Positions 1 through 8,290 of a stretch of DNA of 64,000 nucleotides are shown piece after piece. The stretch is from Pseudomonas rhizoryzae. GTDB taxonomy: Bacteria; Pseudomonadota; Gammaproteobacteria; Pseudomonadales; Pseudomonadaceae. Within the stretch, counting starts at the first letter, position 1. Each line of letters opens with the position of its first letter. The notes under the pieces were generated by a model. The model was not told the DNA's origin and did no database searches. It saw only the letters and a list, made by a program, of their open reading frames with translations. Location of the stretch: contig NZ_SULM01000001.1 of the NCBI RefSeq assembly GCF_005250615.1, forward strand, positions 488,999 through 552,998, given 5' to 3'. The position numbers and the translations under genes are program-made.

Positions 1-550
1 CGATGCCCAGGGCGCCCATCACCACGAAGACGTGCTGCCAGCCGAAGTGGTAGACGATCCAGCCCATCAGCGGCGCGAACAGCACGGTGGCGAAGTACTG
101 CGCCGAGTTGAAGATCGCCGAGGCGGTGCCGCGCTCCTTGGTGGGGAACCAGGCGGCGACGATGCGGGCATTGCCGGGGAAGGAAGGCGCTTCGGCCAGG
201 CCGACCATGAATCTCAGGGCGAACAGCAGGAACACCGCGGTGCCGATGCCGAATTCACCGATGTAGCCTTGCAGCATGGTGAACACCGACCAGGTGAAGA
301 TGCTCGCCGCATAAACCTTCTTCGAGCCGAAGCGATCGAGCAGCCAGCCGCCGGGAATCTGGCCGAGCACATAGGCCCAGCCGAAGGCGGAGAAGATGTA
401 GCCGAGGGAGACGGCACTGATGCCGAGGTCTTTCTGCAGGCTGGAGCCGGCGATGGAGATGGTGGCGCGGTCGGCGTAGTTGATCGTGGTCACTACGAAG
501 AGCATGAACAGGATCAGATAGCGGACGCGGGTCTGCTTGGTTTCGTGCAT
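1..550 (-). CDS. gudP: Glucarate/galactarate-type MFS transporter, cut by the window edge
   Basis: This gene encodes the N-terminal 183 residues of a major facilitator permease of the anion:cation symporter group; the rest lies outside the window. The start is the ATG at 550-548, preceded by a GGGAG ribosome site. The first membrane segment ends in NYADRATISIAG (about residues 24-35). It is followed by GYIFSAFGWAY, GGWLLDRFGSKK and a later stretch ending AAWFPTKERGTASAIF. These runs match my memory of E. coli GudP almost residue for residue, so a D-glucarate/galactarate proton symporter in the inner membrane is the best call. A LacI-type regulator lies directly upstream on the same strand and an operator-like palindrome sits in the gap. 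Exact substrate is inferred from family resemblance only. Confidence 0.85.
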   Translation of the reverse strand, partial: MHETKQTRVRYLILFMLFVVTTINYADRATISIAGSSLQKDLGISAVSLGYIFSAFGWAYVLGQIPGGWLLDRFGSKKVYAASIFTWSVFTMLQGYIGEFGIGTAVFLLFALRFMVGLAEAPSFPGNARIVAAWFPTKERGTASAIFNSAQYFATVLFAPLMGWIVYHFGWQHVFVVMGALGI

Positions 551-627
551 GAAAAGCTCCCACTGGTTTGTTTTTGTGTGCGGGCTAACGTTGTGTAGCG
601 GGCTTAAGTTGTAAGTCGTCTGACAAC

Positions 628-639
628 GATAGCGCTATC
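628..639. promoter_or_regulatory. LacI-type operator palindrome upstream of gudP
   Basis: GATAGCGCTATC is a perfect 12-bp palindrome with the central CG step typical of LacI-family operators. It lies in the 147-bp gap between the gudP start and the end of the LacI-family gene. A weaker inverted repeat, AACGC-GA-GCGTT, follows at 651-662. The neighbouring LacI regulator is the obvious candidate to bind it; that link is inference. Confidence 0.5.
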
Positions 640-697
640 ATTAAACAGATAACGCGAGCGTTCAACCGCTAATCGGTGAGTGGGTGCAAAAAAGTCG

Positions 698-1762
698 CTA
701 GGAGCTCTGGCGTTCGAGCAATTCGAATCCGGTATCGAAGCGGACCGCCGTCCGCTCACCGGCGAGGCGGTTGAGCAGCGACTGGGCGACGCGGCGCCCC
801 ATGGCGTCGGCATTGACACTGACCGTGGACAGCGCCGGGGTGGCGAAGCGACCGTTGGTGGTATCGCCGAAGCCGACCACCCCCAACTGCTCGGGGATGC
901 GCAGGCCGCGACTGCTGGCCTCGGCGCACACGCCGAGGGCGAGGGTGTCGGAGCTGCACAGCACCAGCTCCGGTGGCTCCGGACGTTCCAGCAAGCGGGA
1001 TAGGCCGATCCGACCGACTTCCCAGGTGGCGGGTAACGGCAGGATTTCCCTGGGCAGTTCGGTGATCCCCAGTTCGGCCAACCGCGCCTGCAGCGCCAGG
1101 TTGCGGCGCAGGGCGCGGGGATCGTCCACCGAGATCACCCCGAAACGGCGATAGCCGCGGGCGACGAAGTGATCGGCGAGCGCTATGCCGACCTGCTCAT
1201 GGGAAAAGCCGACCTGCATGTCCAGGGCCTCTTCGCTGAGATCCCAGGCTTCCACCACCGGGATGTTAAGGGCCGCCAAGCGCTCGCGACTGGCCGGGGT
1301 GTGCAGGGTGCCGGTAAGGACGATGCCATCGGGCCGGCGGCCGAGGATGGCTTCGAGCAGTTCCTCTTCCTTTTCCGGCGAATAGCCGGTGGGACCGATC
1401 AACGCCTGGTAGCCCGCCTCGGTGAGGTGCTCCATGAGCGTCTGCACCACGGTGGCATAGATGGAGTTGGCGATGGTGGGCAGCAGGATGGCCACCAGCT
1501 TGCTCTTGCTGGAGGCGAGGCTCCCCGCCAGCAGATTGGGCACATAGCCCAGTTCCTTGACCACTGCCAACACATGCTCGCGAGTGGCTTCGCTTACCAG
1601 CGTGGGTCGGTGCAGCGCGCGCGAGACGGTGATGGGCGACACCCCGGCGGCGAGAGCGACTTCGCGCACGGTGAGGGGCAGCTCGGAGCTGCCGCTCTGC
1701 TGGGCGAGTTCACGGCGGGATTTCCTGGCCAAGACGGCTCCTTGGAAGGGCGAGGCCGTCAT
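698..1762 (-). CDS. LacI-family transcriptional regulator
   Basis: The 354-residue product has the LacI layout. An N-terminal helix-turn-helix (LTVREVALAAGVSPITVSRA, about residues 29-48) is followed by a hinge region (LGYVPNLLAGSL) and a periplasmic-binding-protein-like effector domain. Residues 1-28 are a basic extension of unclear value, so a slightly later start is possible. It is the gene immediately upstream of gudP on the same strand, which suggests it represses sugar-acid uptake in response to a gluconate/glucarate-like ligand. It most resembles GntR-type gluconate regulators, but the ligand cannot be read from the sequence. Confidence 0.85.
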   Translation of the reverse strand: MTASPFQGAVLARKSRRELAQQSGSSELPLTVREVALAAGVSPITVSRALHRPTLVSEATREHVLAVVKELGYVPNLLAGSLASSKSKLVAILLPTIANSIYATVVQTLMEHLTEAGYQALIGPTGYSPEKEEELLEAILGRRPDGIVLTGTLHTPASRERLAALNIPVVEAWDLSEEALDMQVGFSHEQVGIALADHFVARGYRRFGVISVDDPRALRRNLALQARLAELGITELPREILPLPATWEVGRIGLSRLLERPEPPELVLCSSDTLALGVCAEASSRGLRIPEQLGVVGFGDTTNGRFATPALSTVSVNADAMGRRVAQSLLNRLAGERTAVRFDTGFELLERQSS

Positions 1763-1882
1763 TATGGAAGCAAGCGACAGGGCTGGCCATGGGCACGGGT
1801 TCTGGTGTCCGAGACAGCAAGGGTACGGCGAAAGGCTATGCCGCGATTCTATTCAGACCCTGGATGGCCGCCCCAGCTCCCG

Positions 1883-2122
1883 TCACCGGGTGCATTTCGG
1901 TGACGGGTCGGCCTCAGCCCTTGGCGGGCGCCGGGCCCGTACTGCGCGGACCAGCACCGTGGGTTGGCCATGCCAGCCACGACCGAGATCGGCGCGGCTG
2001 CTGCCGGTGACCAGCCGGGCTTCCTGGCTCAGAGGGACGTCCACCTCGGTGGCGACCCCGTGCACGAGGAAGTCCTCGGCGGACTCCGGATCAGTAGGTA
2101 TGAGAGGGCGGCTGGGACTCAT
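1883..2122 (-). other. Possible small reading frame overlapping the end of rhmA
   Basis: Between the LacI gene and rhmA lie 328 bases without an assigned gene. One minus-strand frame of 79 codons starts at ATG 2122-2120, inside the last 32 bases of rhmA, and ends at a TGA at 1883. Its third codon positions are strongly G/C, as in genuine local genes, and it contains DFLVHGVATEVDV and GRGWHGQPTVLVRA. I recognise no family and see no clear ribosome site. It may be a small gene, the remnant of a lost one, or chance in GC-rich DNA. Confidence 0.25.
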
Positions 2123-2891
2123 CCAGCGGGCGATAGCGAGCCAGGTTGGCCAGCGCCGCCTGGCGGAACAGGCTGATGTCGATGCCGACGGCGACGAACT
2201 GGCAACCCCAGTCGCGATAGCGCCGGGCATCGTCTTCCTGGGGCGCCAGGATGCCGGCCACCTTGCCGGCGGCCAGGGTCGCCTCGATGGCCGTGCGGAT
2301 GCGCGCCTGTACCTCGGGGTGGCCCGGATTGCCGGCATGGCCCAGGCCGCTGGAGAGGTCCGCCGGCCCGACGAAGATCGCATCCACGCCCTCCACCGCG
2401 GCGATCTCGGCGACGTTGTCGCTGCCCAGGCGCGACTCCACCTGGACGATCAAGCACAGCTCGGTATGGGCGGTATGCAGGTAGTCCGGGACCGCATCCC
2501 AGCGGGTGGCCCGGGTCAGGCCACCGCCGACCCCGCGGATACCGTGGGGCGGATAGCGCATCGCCCGCACCAGGGCGCGGGCCTGCTCGGCGGTCTCCAC
2601 CATGGGTACCATCAGCGTCTGCACGCCGATGTCGAGCAACTGCTTGATCAGTACCGCATCGCCGGTCACGCAGCGCACCACCGGCGCCGTGGGGTAGGGC
2701 GCCACCGACTGCAACTGGGCGAGGATGCTCGGCACCGTGTTGGGGGCGTGCTCGCCATCGATCAGCAGCCAGTCGTAGCCGGTGCTGGCGGCGATCTCCG
2801 CGGCATAGCCGGTGGCGAAGCCGGCCCAGAGGCCATAGAGGGTGTCGCGGCCCGTTAGGCGGGTCTTGAAGGGATTGCGGGGCAGGTCCAT
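2091..2891 (-). CDS. rhmA: 2-keto-3-deoxy-L-rhamnonate aldolase (HpcH/HpaI family)
   Basis: The 266-residue product is a class II, divalent-metal-dependent pyruvate aldolase. It is expected to split 2-keto-3-deoxy-L-rhamnonate into pyruvate and L-lactaldehyde in the cytoplasm. Visible signatures are GYDWLLIDGEHAPNT (residues 38-52, with the catalytic E-H pair), VQVESRLG (metal-binding Glu) and DAIFVGPADLSSGLG (metal-binding Asp). The sequence closely follows E. coli RhmA/YfaU as I recall it. The start at 2891-2889 follows CTGGAGACC at sensible spacing; a far longer open frame continues upstream but overlaps the permease gene and is not used. It is the last gene of the rhm operon, 20 bp after the permease. 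A general HpaI aldolase is the alternative. Confidence 0.9.
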   Translation of the reverse strand: MDLPRNPFKTRLTGRDTLYGLWAGFATGYAAEIAASTGYDWLLIDGEHAPNTVPSILAQLQSVAPYPTAPVVRCVTGDAVLIKQLLDIGVQTLMVPMVETAEQARALVRAMRYPPHGIRGVGGGLTRATRWDAVPDYLHTAHTELCLIVQVESRLGSDNVAEIAAVEGVDAIFVGPADLSSGLGHAGNPGHPEVQARIRTAIEATLAAGKVAGILAPQEDDARRYRDWGCQFVAVGIDISLFRQAALANLARYRPLDESQPPSHTY

Positions 2892-2911
2892 GACAATGGT
2901 CTCCAGGGGAA

Positions 2912-4246
2912 TTAAGAAGGGGTGTCGGGCAGGCGCACCAGCAGGCCGTAGCTCAGGGCACCGGCCACCGCGATGGCGGCGGCGATGCCGAGGGCGAGGC
3001 CGAAGGAACCGGTCTGCTGGACGATCATGCCGGTGATGACCGGGGCGAAGGCGCCGCCGAAATAACCACCGAAATTCTGGATGCTGGCCAGCGAGGCCAC
3101 CTGGTGCGAGGGCACGGCGACGCTGACCAGCGACCAGGTGCCGGCTATCGCCACGTTGAGGCTGAACAGTGCCAGACTGAAGCAGAGGATGACGCTGCCG
3201 ATGCCGGTCACGCCGGCGCTGCACAGGGCGAATAGCCCGGCCGCGGCCAGGCCGCCACAGATCGGCAGCTTGCGGCTGAAGGCCAGGCTGCGCCCGCTGC
3301 GGGTCAGGCGATCCACCAGCAGGCCGCCGCCGATGACACCGCAGGCCCCGGCCAGGAACGGCAGGCTGGCCACCCAGCCGGCCTGGGCCAGGGACAGGTG
3401 GTGGACCCGTTCCAGGTAGGCGGGCAGCCAGGTCAGGAACAGCGACAGCATGTAGATGATGCCCACGTAGCCGATCACCACGCCCCAGGTCAGGCGCCGG
3501 CGAAACAGGCCCAGCCAGTCGGTGAAGGTCAGTCGCTGGCCGGCGTCCCGGGCCGCCAGGCCCGCATCCAGGTGCGCTCGCTCGGCGGCGTCCAGCGCTA
3601 CCTGCACCCGGTCGCGATAGCTCAGGTACCAGAGCACTGCCACGGCGATGCCCAGTACGCCCATGGCGATGAACATCTGCCGCCAGCCGAGCCACAGCAG
3701 CAGGGCGGTGAGGATCGGCTGGGAGATCGCCGGCCCCAGGGAAGAGGACAGGTTGAAGATGCCCGAGGGCAGGCCGCGCTCACGCACGTTGAACCACTCG
3801 CTGACCACCTTGGCGCCGGCCGGGAATTGCGGCGCCTCGCCGATGCCCAGGCCGACGCGGGCGAGGATCATCAGGTGCAGGCTGCTGAGCAGCCCCAGCA
3901 CGCCCTGGGCGAGGGACCAGAGGCAGATGCCCAGGCCCAGCGTCAGGCGCGCGCCGAAGCGATCCAGCAGGCCGCCGATGGGCAACTGGGCGAAGGCGTA
4001 GGCCCAGGCGAAGGCCGACAGCAGCAGGCCCATCTCGGTTGGCGTGAAGCCCAGCTCGCCACTGATGGTCTGGTTGGCGATGGCCAGGGTGCTGCGGTCC
4101 AGGTAGTTGACGAAGCCGGCCAGCACCAGCAGCGTCAGGGCGATCACCTGCACGCGCTTCAGTCGTGCGCTCTTGGGGGGTAGCGGCGTCGCGGCGGGTC
4201 TTGTCTCTGGCAGCGGGGCCGCCAGGGTCTCTTGGGTCGCTTTCAT
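2912..4246 (-). CDS. MFS permease of the rhamnonate operon
   Basis: The 444-residue product is a 12-helix major facilitator transporter of the anion:cation symporter group. It has a 30-residue polar N-terminus, then FVNYLDRSTLAIANQTI in the first helix, GGLLDRFGARLTLG in the helix 2-3 loop, and EAPQFPAGAKVVSEWF later on. It lies 20 bp from both neighbours, between rhmD and rhmA, and has its own GGGAGGG ribosome site. The operon also carries rhmT, so this second permease probably takes a related sugar acid such as a galactonate or fuconate, or doubles rhamnonate uptake. Nothing in the sequence settles which. Confidence 0.85.
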   Translation of the reverse strand: MKATQETLAAPLPETRPAATPLPPKSARLKRVQVIALTLLVLAGFVNYLDRSTLAIANQTISGELGFTPTEMGLLLSAFAWAYAFAQLPIGGLLDRFGARLTLGLGICLWSLAQGVLGLLSSLHLMILARVGLGIGEAPQFPAGAKVVSEWFNVRERGLPSGIFNLSSSLGPAISQPILTALLLWLGWRQMFIAMGVLGIAVAVLWYLSYRDRVQVALDAAERAHLDAGLAARDAGQRLTFTDWLGLFRRRLTWGVVIGYVGIIYMLSLFLTWLPAYLERVHHLSLAQAGWVASLPFLAGACGVIGGGLLVDRLTRSGRSLAFSRKLPICGGLAAAGLFALCSAGVTGIGSVILCFSLALFSLNVAIAGTWSLVSVAVPSHQVASLASIQNFGGYFGGAFAPVITGMIVQQTGSFGLALGIAAAIAVAGALSYGLLVRLPDTPS

Positions 4247-4267
4247 CCAGCCCTCCCGGGCAAGGCC

Positions 4268-5452
4268 TCAGTGGTGATAGGGACGTTCCAGGGCGCACTC
4301 CGGATTGAGGCGCACGCCGAAGCCGGGTCGATCCAGCGCCGAGGCGCGCAGGCGGCCGCGCACCGGGACGGGTTCGTCGAGGAGTTGCGGATGGAACATG
4401 GGCACCACCTCGTCGGCCTTGGGCGCCATCATCAGGAACTCGGCGAAGGGGCTGTTGGTGCGGGTGATGACGAAGTGATAGCTGTAGACCGAGGAGCCGT
4501 GGGGCACTACCAGGGCGTTGTGGGCATCGGCCAGGGCCGAGATGCGGATCAGCTCGGTGAGGCCGCCGCACCAGCCCACGTCGGGCTGGAGGATGTCGCA
4601 GCAACCCATCTCCAGCAGCAGGCGGAAACCCCAGCGAGTGGCCTCGTGCTCGCCGGTGGTCACCAGCATGCCGCGTGGCACGTTGCGTCTGAGTTCGGCG
4701 TAGCCCCAGTAGTCGTCCGGTGGCAGCGCCTCTTCGATCCACTTGAGACCGAACTGCTGGGCGCCCTGGGCCAGGCGGGTGGCGTAGTTGAGGTCCAGGC
4801 TCATCCAGCAGTCGAGCATCAGCCAGAAGTCGTCGCCGACCCGCTCGCGCATGGTCGCCAGGGCCTCCAGGTTCTTGCGCAGGCCTTCCTCGCCCTCGGC
4901 CGGGCCGTGCTGCAGTGGCAGCTTGCCGCCGATGAAGCCCATCTCCTTGGCCAGGTCCGGCCGGGCGCCGGTGGCATAGAACTGCAATTCGTCACGCACC
5001 GCGCCGCCGAGCAGCTGGTGCACCGGCTCCTGGCGCAGCTTGCCGAGCAGATCCCAGAGCGCGAGATCCACCCCGGAAATGGTGTTGAGCACGATGCCCT
5101 TGCGCCCGTAGTAGAGGGTGGAGAGATACATCTGGTCCCAGATCTTCTCCAGGTCGGTGACCTTGGCGCCTTCCAGGAAGCGCGCCAGGTGCCGCTCGAC
5201 GATGAAGGCGCCCAACTCCCCACCGGTGGTGACGGCGAAGCCGACGGTGCCGTCGCTGGCCTCCACTTCCACCACCAGGGTGCCCAGCACATTGATGCCG
5301 AAGCTGCGCCGGCTCTGGCGGTATTCCGGGTACTTGGCCATGGGCGTGGCGATGTGGTCGTCGATCCAGTGGCCGTCGCCCTGGTCGTGGTAGTCGGCGC
5401 CGCCGCCGCGAAGGGTGTAGGCGCGCACCTGCTTGATGGTGGGTAGGGTCAT
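4268..5452 (-). CDS. rhmD: L-rhamnonate dehydratase (enolase superfamily)
   Basis: The 394-residue product removes water from L-rhamnonate to give 2-keto-3-deoxy-L-rhamnonate, using Mg2+. Diagnostic stretches include [17 protein letters not shown] near the N-terminus (substrate-gripping loop), [32 protein letters not shown], the metal-site region [23 protein letters not shown], and [11 protein letters not shown] with the catalytic His near residue 330. These match E. coli RhmD almost block for block as I recall it, and the length is about the same, so the substrate assignment is firmer than for most enolase-superfamily members. It sits 12 bp after rhmT with a GGGAGCC ribosome site. Confidence 0.93.
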   Translation of the reverse strand: MTLPTIKQVRAYTLRGGGADYHDQGDGHWIDDHIATPMAKYPEYRQSRRSFGINVLGTLVVEVEASDGTVGFAVTTGGELGAFIVERHLARFLEGAKVTDLEKIWDQMYLSTLYYGRKGIVLNTISGVDLALWDLLGKLRQEPVHQLLGGAVRDELQFYATGARPDLAKEMGFIGGKLPLQHGPAEGEEGLRKNLEALATMRERVGDDFWLMLDCWMSLDLNYATRLAQGAQQFGLKWIEEALPPDDYWGYAELRRNVPRGMLVTTGEHEATRWGFRLLLEMGCCDILQPDVGWCGGLTELIRISALADAHNALVVPHGSSVYSYHFVITRTNSPFAEFLMMAPKADEVVPMFHPQLLDEPVPVRGRLRASALDRPGFGVRLNPECALERPYHH

Positions 5453-5464
5453 GGCGAGGCTCCC

Positions 5465-6763
5465 TTAGTGACTGGGCGTGAGCTGGGGTTGGGGATCGGC
5501 TTGGTCGCGCTGGCGCAGGCCGAGGATCAGGGCGGCTGCCACCAGGGTGGTGCCGGCGAGGAGATAGAGGCCGGCGCCTGGGGCGGCGAAGGTCACCTCG
5601 GCCCAGCGCTTGGCGAGGGGGGCGATGAAGCCGCCGATGGCGCCGCAGGTGTTCATCAGGGCGATACCGCCGGCTGCGGCATGGCCGCGCAACTGGTCGG
5701 ACGGAAAGGTCCAGAACAGCGGCTGCACGGCGATGAAGCCGGCGGCGGCGAAGCACAGGGCGATCAGCGCATAGAGCGGCGAGAAGGTCACCGAGGCGGC
5801 GATGCCCAGGCCGGAAAGGGCCAGGGTGGCGGCCGCGGTGCGGCGGCGCTCGCCGGTGCGATCCGACCAGCTCGGGATCAGCCAGGCGGCGAGCAGGGCA
5901 CAGACCCAGGGAATTGCCGAGACCAGGCCGACCAGCAGCCCGACCTTCTGCCCGAGCAGGCCGGCTACCTGGGTCGGCAGATAGAAGACCACGCCATAGA
6001 CGCTGGCCTGGATCAGCAGGTAGATGCTGCACAGCAGCAGGATGCGCGGCTGGCCGAGTAGGCGCAGCAGACCGCCATGGTGCGGCTTGGCGGCGTCTTC
6101 GGTATCCAGGGCCTGTTGCAGGGTCTGCTTTTCAGCGTCGCTCAGCCAGCGGGCATCGCGCGGCCGATTGTCCAGGTAGAGCCAGGCCCAGACGCCCACC
6201 AAGCTGGCCAGCACACCCTCGACCAGGAACAGCCACTGCCAGCCATGCAGACCGCCGAAGCCGTCGAATTCCAGCAGCAGCCCCGACAGCGGACTACCGA
6301 AGATGAAGGCCAGGGGCGCGCCGAAATAGAAGAAGCCCAGCGCCCGGGCGCGATAGCGCGAGGGAAACCAGTAGGTGAGGTAAAGGATGACGCCGGGAAA
6401 GAAGCCGGCTTCGGCCACCCCGAGCAGAAAACGCAGCACATAGAAGGCCGTCGCCGTGTGGGCGAACAGCATGGCGGCGGAGATCAGGCCCCAGCTGACC
6501 ATGATCCGGCACATCCACAGCCGGGCGCCGACACGGTGCATGATCAGGTTGCTGGGAATTTCGAGAAAGGCATAGCCGACGAAGAAGACCCCGGCGCCAA
6601 AGGCGAAGGCCGCATCGGAGATGCCGGTGTCGGCCTGGAAGGCGACCTTGGCGAAGCCCACGTTGGCCCGGTCGAGAAAGGCCATGACGTACATCAGCAG
6701 CAGGAAGGGCAGCAGGCGCCGGGTGACCTTGGCGACCAGCCCTGGAGACAGGGTGGTATGCAT
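5465..6763 (-). CDS. rhmT: L-rhamnonate MFS transporter
   Basis: The 432-residue product is an inner-membrane major facilitator, similar throughout to E. coli RhmT/YfaV as I recall it. Shared blocks are AFLDRANVGFAKVAFQADTG, AEAGFFPGVILYLTYWFP, FYFGAPLAFIFGSPLSG and VAGLLGQKVG. I start it at ATG 6763-6761 because AAGAGAGATCGCC precedes it; an upstream in-frame ATG would add 13 poorly conserved residues. It is the first gene of the four-gene rhm operon and faces the LysR gene across a 185-bp divergent promoter region that contains a perfect operator palindrome. Confidence 0.88.
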   Translation of the reverse strand: MHTTLSPGLVAKVTRRLLPFLLLMYVMAFLDRANVGFAKVAFQADTGISDAAFAFGAGVFFVGYAFLEIPSNLIMHRVGARLWMCRIMVSWGLISAAMLFAHTATAFYVLRFLLGVAEAGFFPGVILYLTYWFPSRYRARALGFFYFGAPLAFIFGSPLSGLLLEFDGFGGLHGWQWLFLVEGVLASLVGVWAWLYLDNRPRDARWLSDAEKQTLQQALDTEDAAKPHHGGLLRLLGQPRILLLCSIYLLIQASVYGVVFYLPTQVAGLLGQKVGLLVGLVSAIPWVCALLAAWLIPSWSDRTGERRRTAAATLALSGLGIAASVTFSPLYALIALCFAAAGFIAVQPLFWTFPSDQLRGHAAAGGIALMNTCGAIGGFIAPLAKRWAEVTFAAPGAGLYLLAGTTLVAAALILGLRQRDQADPQPQLTPSH

Positions 6764-6846
6764 GGCGATCTCTCTTGTTGTTGTGATTCGGCCACGGGTC
6801 AAGGTAGTCGCAGTTGCAATGCCGGAATAATCGCTTTTTGTTTAGG

Positions 6847-6869
6847 ACCGATACCCTTAGGGTATCGGT
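6847..6869. promoter_or_regulatory. Perfect 23-bp palindrome with LysR T-N11-A box between rhmT and its regulator
   Basis: ACCGATACCCT and AGGGTATCGGT are exact inverted 11-bp arms around a single T. Inside, T6852 and A6864 are separated by 11 bases, giving the T-N11-A core of LysR-type binding sites. It lies in the divergent gap, 83 bp from rhmT and 79 bp from the LysR gene. That is the normal place for a site controlling both. Confidence 0.75.
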
Positions 6870-6948
6870 ACGCGAAAAGGGCGCGACCAGAGCCTTGCCA
6901 CGCTCAGGACGCGCACGCGTCGCCGATCACGCCACCAGGACGCTGCCG

Positions 6949-7896
6949 ATGAACGCCTCCCCGCATGCCCGCGCGCTGTTCAATCGCCTGCGCTACAAGC
7001 ACCTGTTGATGCTGGTGACCCTGGCTGGTACCCGTAACCTGCACCGGGCCGCGGAAGCCCTGCACCTGTCCCAGCCGGCGACAACTCGGATGCTGCAGGA
7101 CGTCGAGGAGGCCTTTGGCTGCGCGTTGTTCGAGCGAAAGGCGCGCGGTTTGCGCCCCACGGCCCTGGGCGAGCAGGTGGTGGACTTCGCTCGCCGCGCC
7201 CTGAGCAGCCTGGATCGCTGCACCGAGGATCTCGATGCGCGGCGCTTGGGCGGCTACGGTCATCTGGCGGTGGGTGCCATCATGGGCGCCTTGCCCGATC
7301 TGGTGGTTCGCGCCATCGCCGAGAGCAAGGCGCGCCAACCGGGCTTGCAGTTGCGCATCCTCGGCGATACCAGCGACCAGCTCACCGAGTTGCTGGAGCA
7401 GGAGCGGATCGATGTCGCCATCGCCCGCTTCACCAGCCCGGCCGATCTCGGGCGCTTCACCTTCGAGCCGTTGGGTAATGAGCACCTGGCGGTGGTGGTC
7501 CGCACCGGGCATCCCCTGGCCGGGCGCGCCGTACCGGATCTGGCCGAACTGGTCGAGGAGTGGCCCTGGATCCTGCAACCCGAGGCGAGCCCGGCGCGGG
7601 TCGCCCTAGAGGCTGCCTTCGCCCGCCGCCAGCTACCGCCCCCGGCGGACATCATCGAGTGCGGCTCGGTGTTCGCCATGCTGCAACTGGTGCAGATCAC
7701 CGACGCCATCCTGGTGCTGACCGAGGCCGTGGTGCGCGATCATCTGCGTACCGGCCTCATGGTGCCGCTCGACCTCGAGATCATCGAACCCCTGACACCC
7801 TTCGGCATCCTGCTGCGGGCGGGGCAGGTGCCGGGCACGGCCCTGCAAGGCTTTCTCGAGCTGCTTAGGCGGCAGGCGGGCAACGCTAACGGTTGA
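6949..7896 (+). CDS. LysR-family regulator divergent from the rhm operon
   Basis: The 315-residue product has a LysR winged helix-turn-helix in its first 80 residues (MLVTLAGTRNLHRAAEALHLSQPATTRMLQ), then the two-lobed effector domain. The ATG at 6949 follows ACCAGGA; an earlier in-frame start would run through the promoter region. It is closest in feel to regulators of aromatic and sugar-acid pathways (GbpR/PcaQ-like with TRMLQDVEEAFG). Its position facing rhmT makes it the probable activator of rhamnonate catabolism. The inducer is unknown. Confidence 0.88.
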   Translation: MNASPHARALFNRLRYKHLLMLVTLAGTRNLHRAAEALHLSQPATTRMLQDVEEAFGCALFERKARGLRPTALGEQVVDFARRALSSLDRCTEDLDARRLGGYGHLAVGAIMGALPDLVVRAIAESKARQPGLQLRILGDTSDQLTELLEQERIDVAIARFTSPADLGRFTFEPLGNEHLAVVVRTGHPLAGRAVPDLAELVEEWPWILQPEASPARVALEAAFARRQLPPPADIIECGSVFAMLQLVQITDAILVLTEAVVRDHLRTGLMVPLDLEIIEPLTPFGILLRAGQVPGTALQGFLELLRRQAGNANG

Positions 7897-7955
7897 GTCC
7901 GGCCGGGGTATCCATGGGCCGCGCCGCGCAAGCCAGAAATATTTTCCTAAGCCTG

Positions 7956-7984
7956 TTGTTTCTTCCCTGATAAATCAGTATCTT
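7956..7984 (+). promoter_or_regulatory. Candidate sigma-70 promoter for tRNA-Asp
   Basis: TTGTTT (7956-7961) and TATCTT (7979-7984) are separated by 17 bp. The pair lies about 75 bp before the mature tRNA 5' end, leaving a short leader for processing. It is judged by eye only. Confidence 0.4.
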
Positions 7985-8060
7985 AGCGGCCGCTGGTGCA
8001 GAGAACCCCGCTGAACAGGTTCTCCGCTCAAGCCAGCCGGATGCCGCAAGGCTTCCATGC

Positions 8061-8137
8061 GCAGCGGTAGTTCAGTCGGTTAGAATACCGGCCTGTCACG
8101 CCGGGGGTCGCGGGTTCGAGTCCCGTCCGCTGCGCCA
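8061..8137 (+). tRNA. tRNA-Asp (GUC)
   Basis: The 77-nt cloverleaf is clear. The acceptor stem GCAGCGG pairs with CCGCTGC. The anticodon arm CCGGC-CTGTCAC-GCCGG carries anticodon GTC. The T arm contains GGTTCGAGTCC, followed by discriminator G and an encoded CCA. It is a single tRNA gene followed by a strong terminator. Confidence 0.97.
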
Positions 8138-8172
8138 TATAAAGCTCCAGAACTCGCTCTGGGGTATCGAAG

Positions 8173-8199
8173 AAAGCGGCCCTGGTGGCCGCTTTTTTT
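8173..8199 (+). terminator. Rho-independent terminator after tRNA-Asp
   Basis: AAAGCGGCC and GGCCGCTTT form a perfect 9-bp stem with a 5-nt loop. A run of seven T begins inside the 3' arm. Confidence 0.9.
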
Positions 8200-8290
8200 C
8201 GTCCCGCCTTTTTGTCGCCCCGTCTTGCGGCGGCGAAACCGCTGCGCTTCGCCGACCTCCAATAGTCATCGTCGATGCGTAGGAAGGGTC

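Noticed and set aside
2091..3695. A 534-codon minus-strand frame covering rhmA and much of the upstream permease gene
   Set aside because: Only the last 266 codons match an aldolase; the upstream part lies over the permease gene in another frame and has the low-complexity Arg/Gly/Pro look of GC-rich shadow frames.
8061..8137. tRNA-Asp as an integration site for a mobile island
   Set aside because: No integrase, no repeat of the tRNA 3' end and no foreign-looking genes follow; a normal terminator does.
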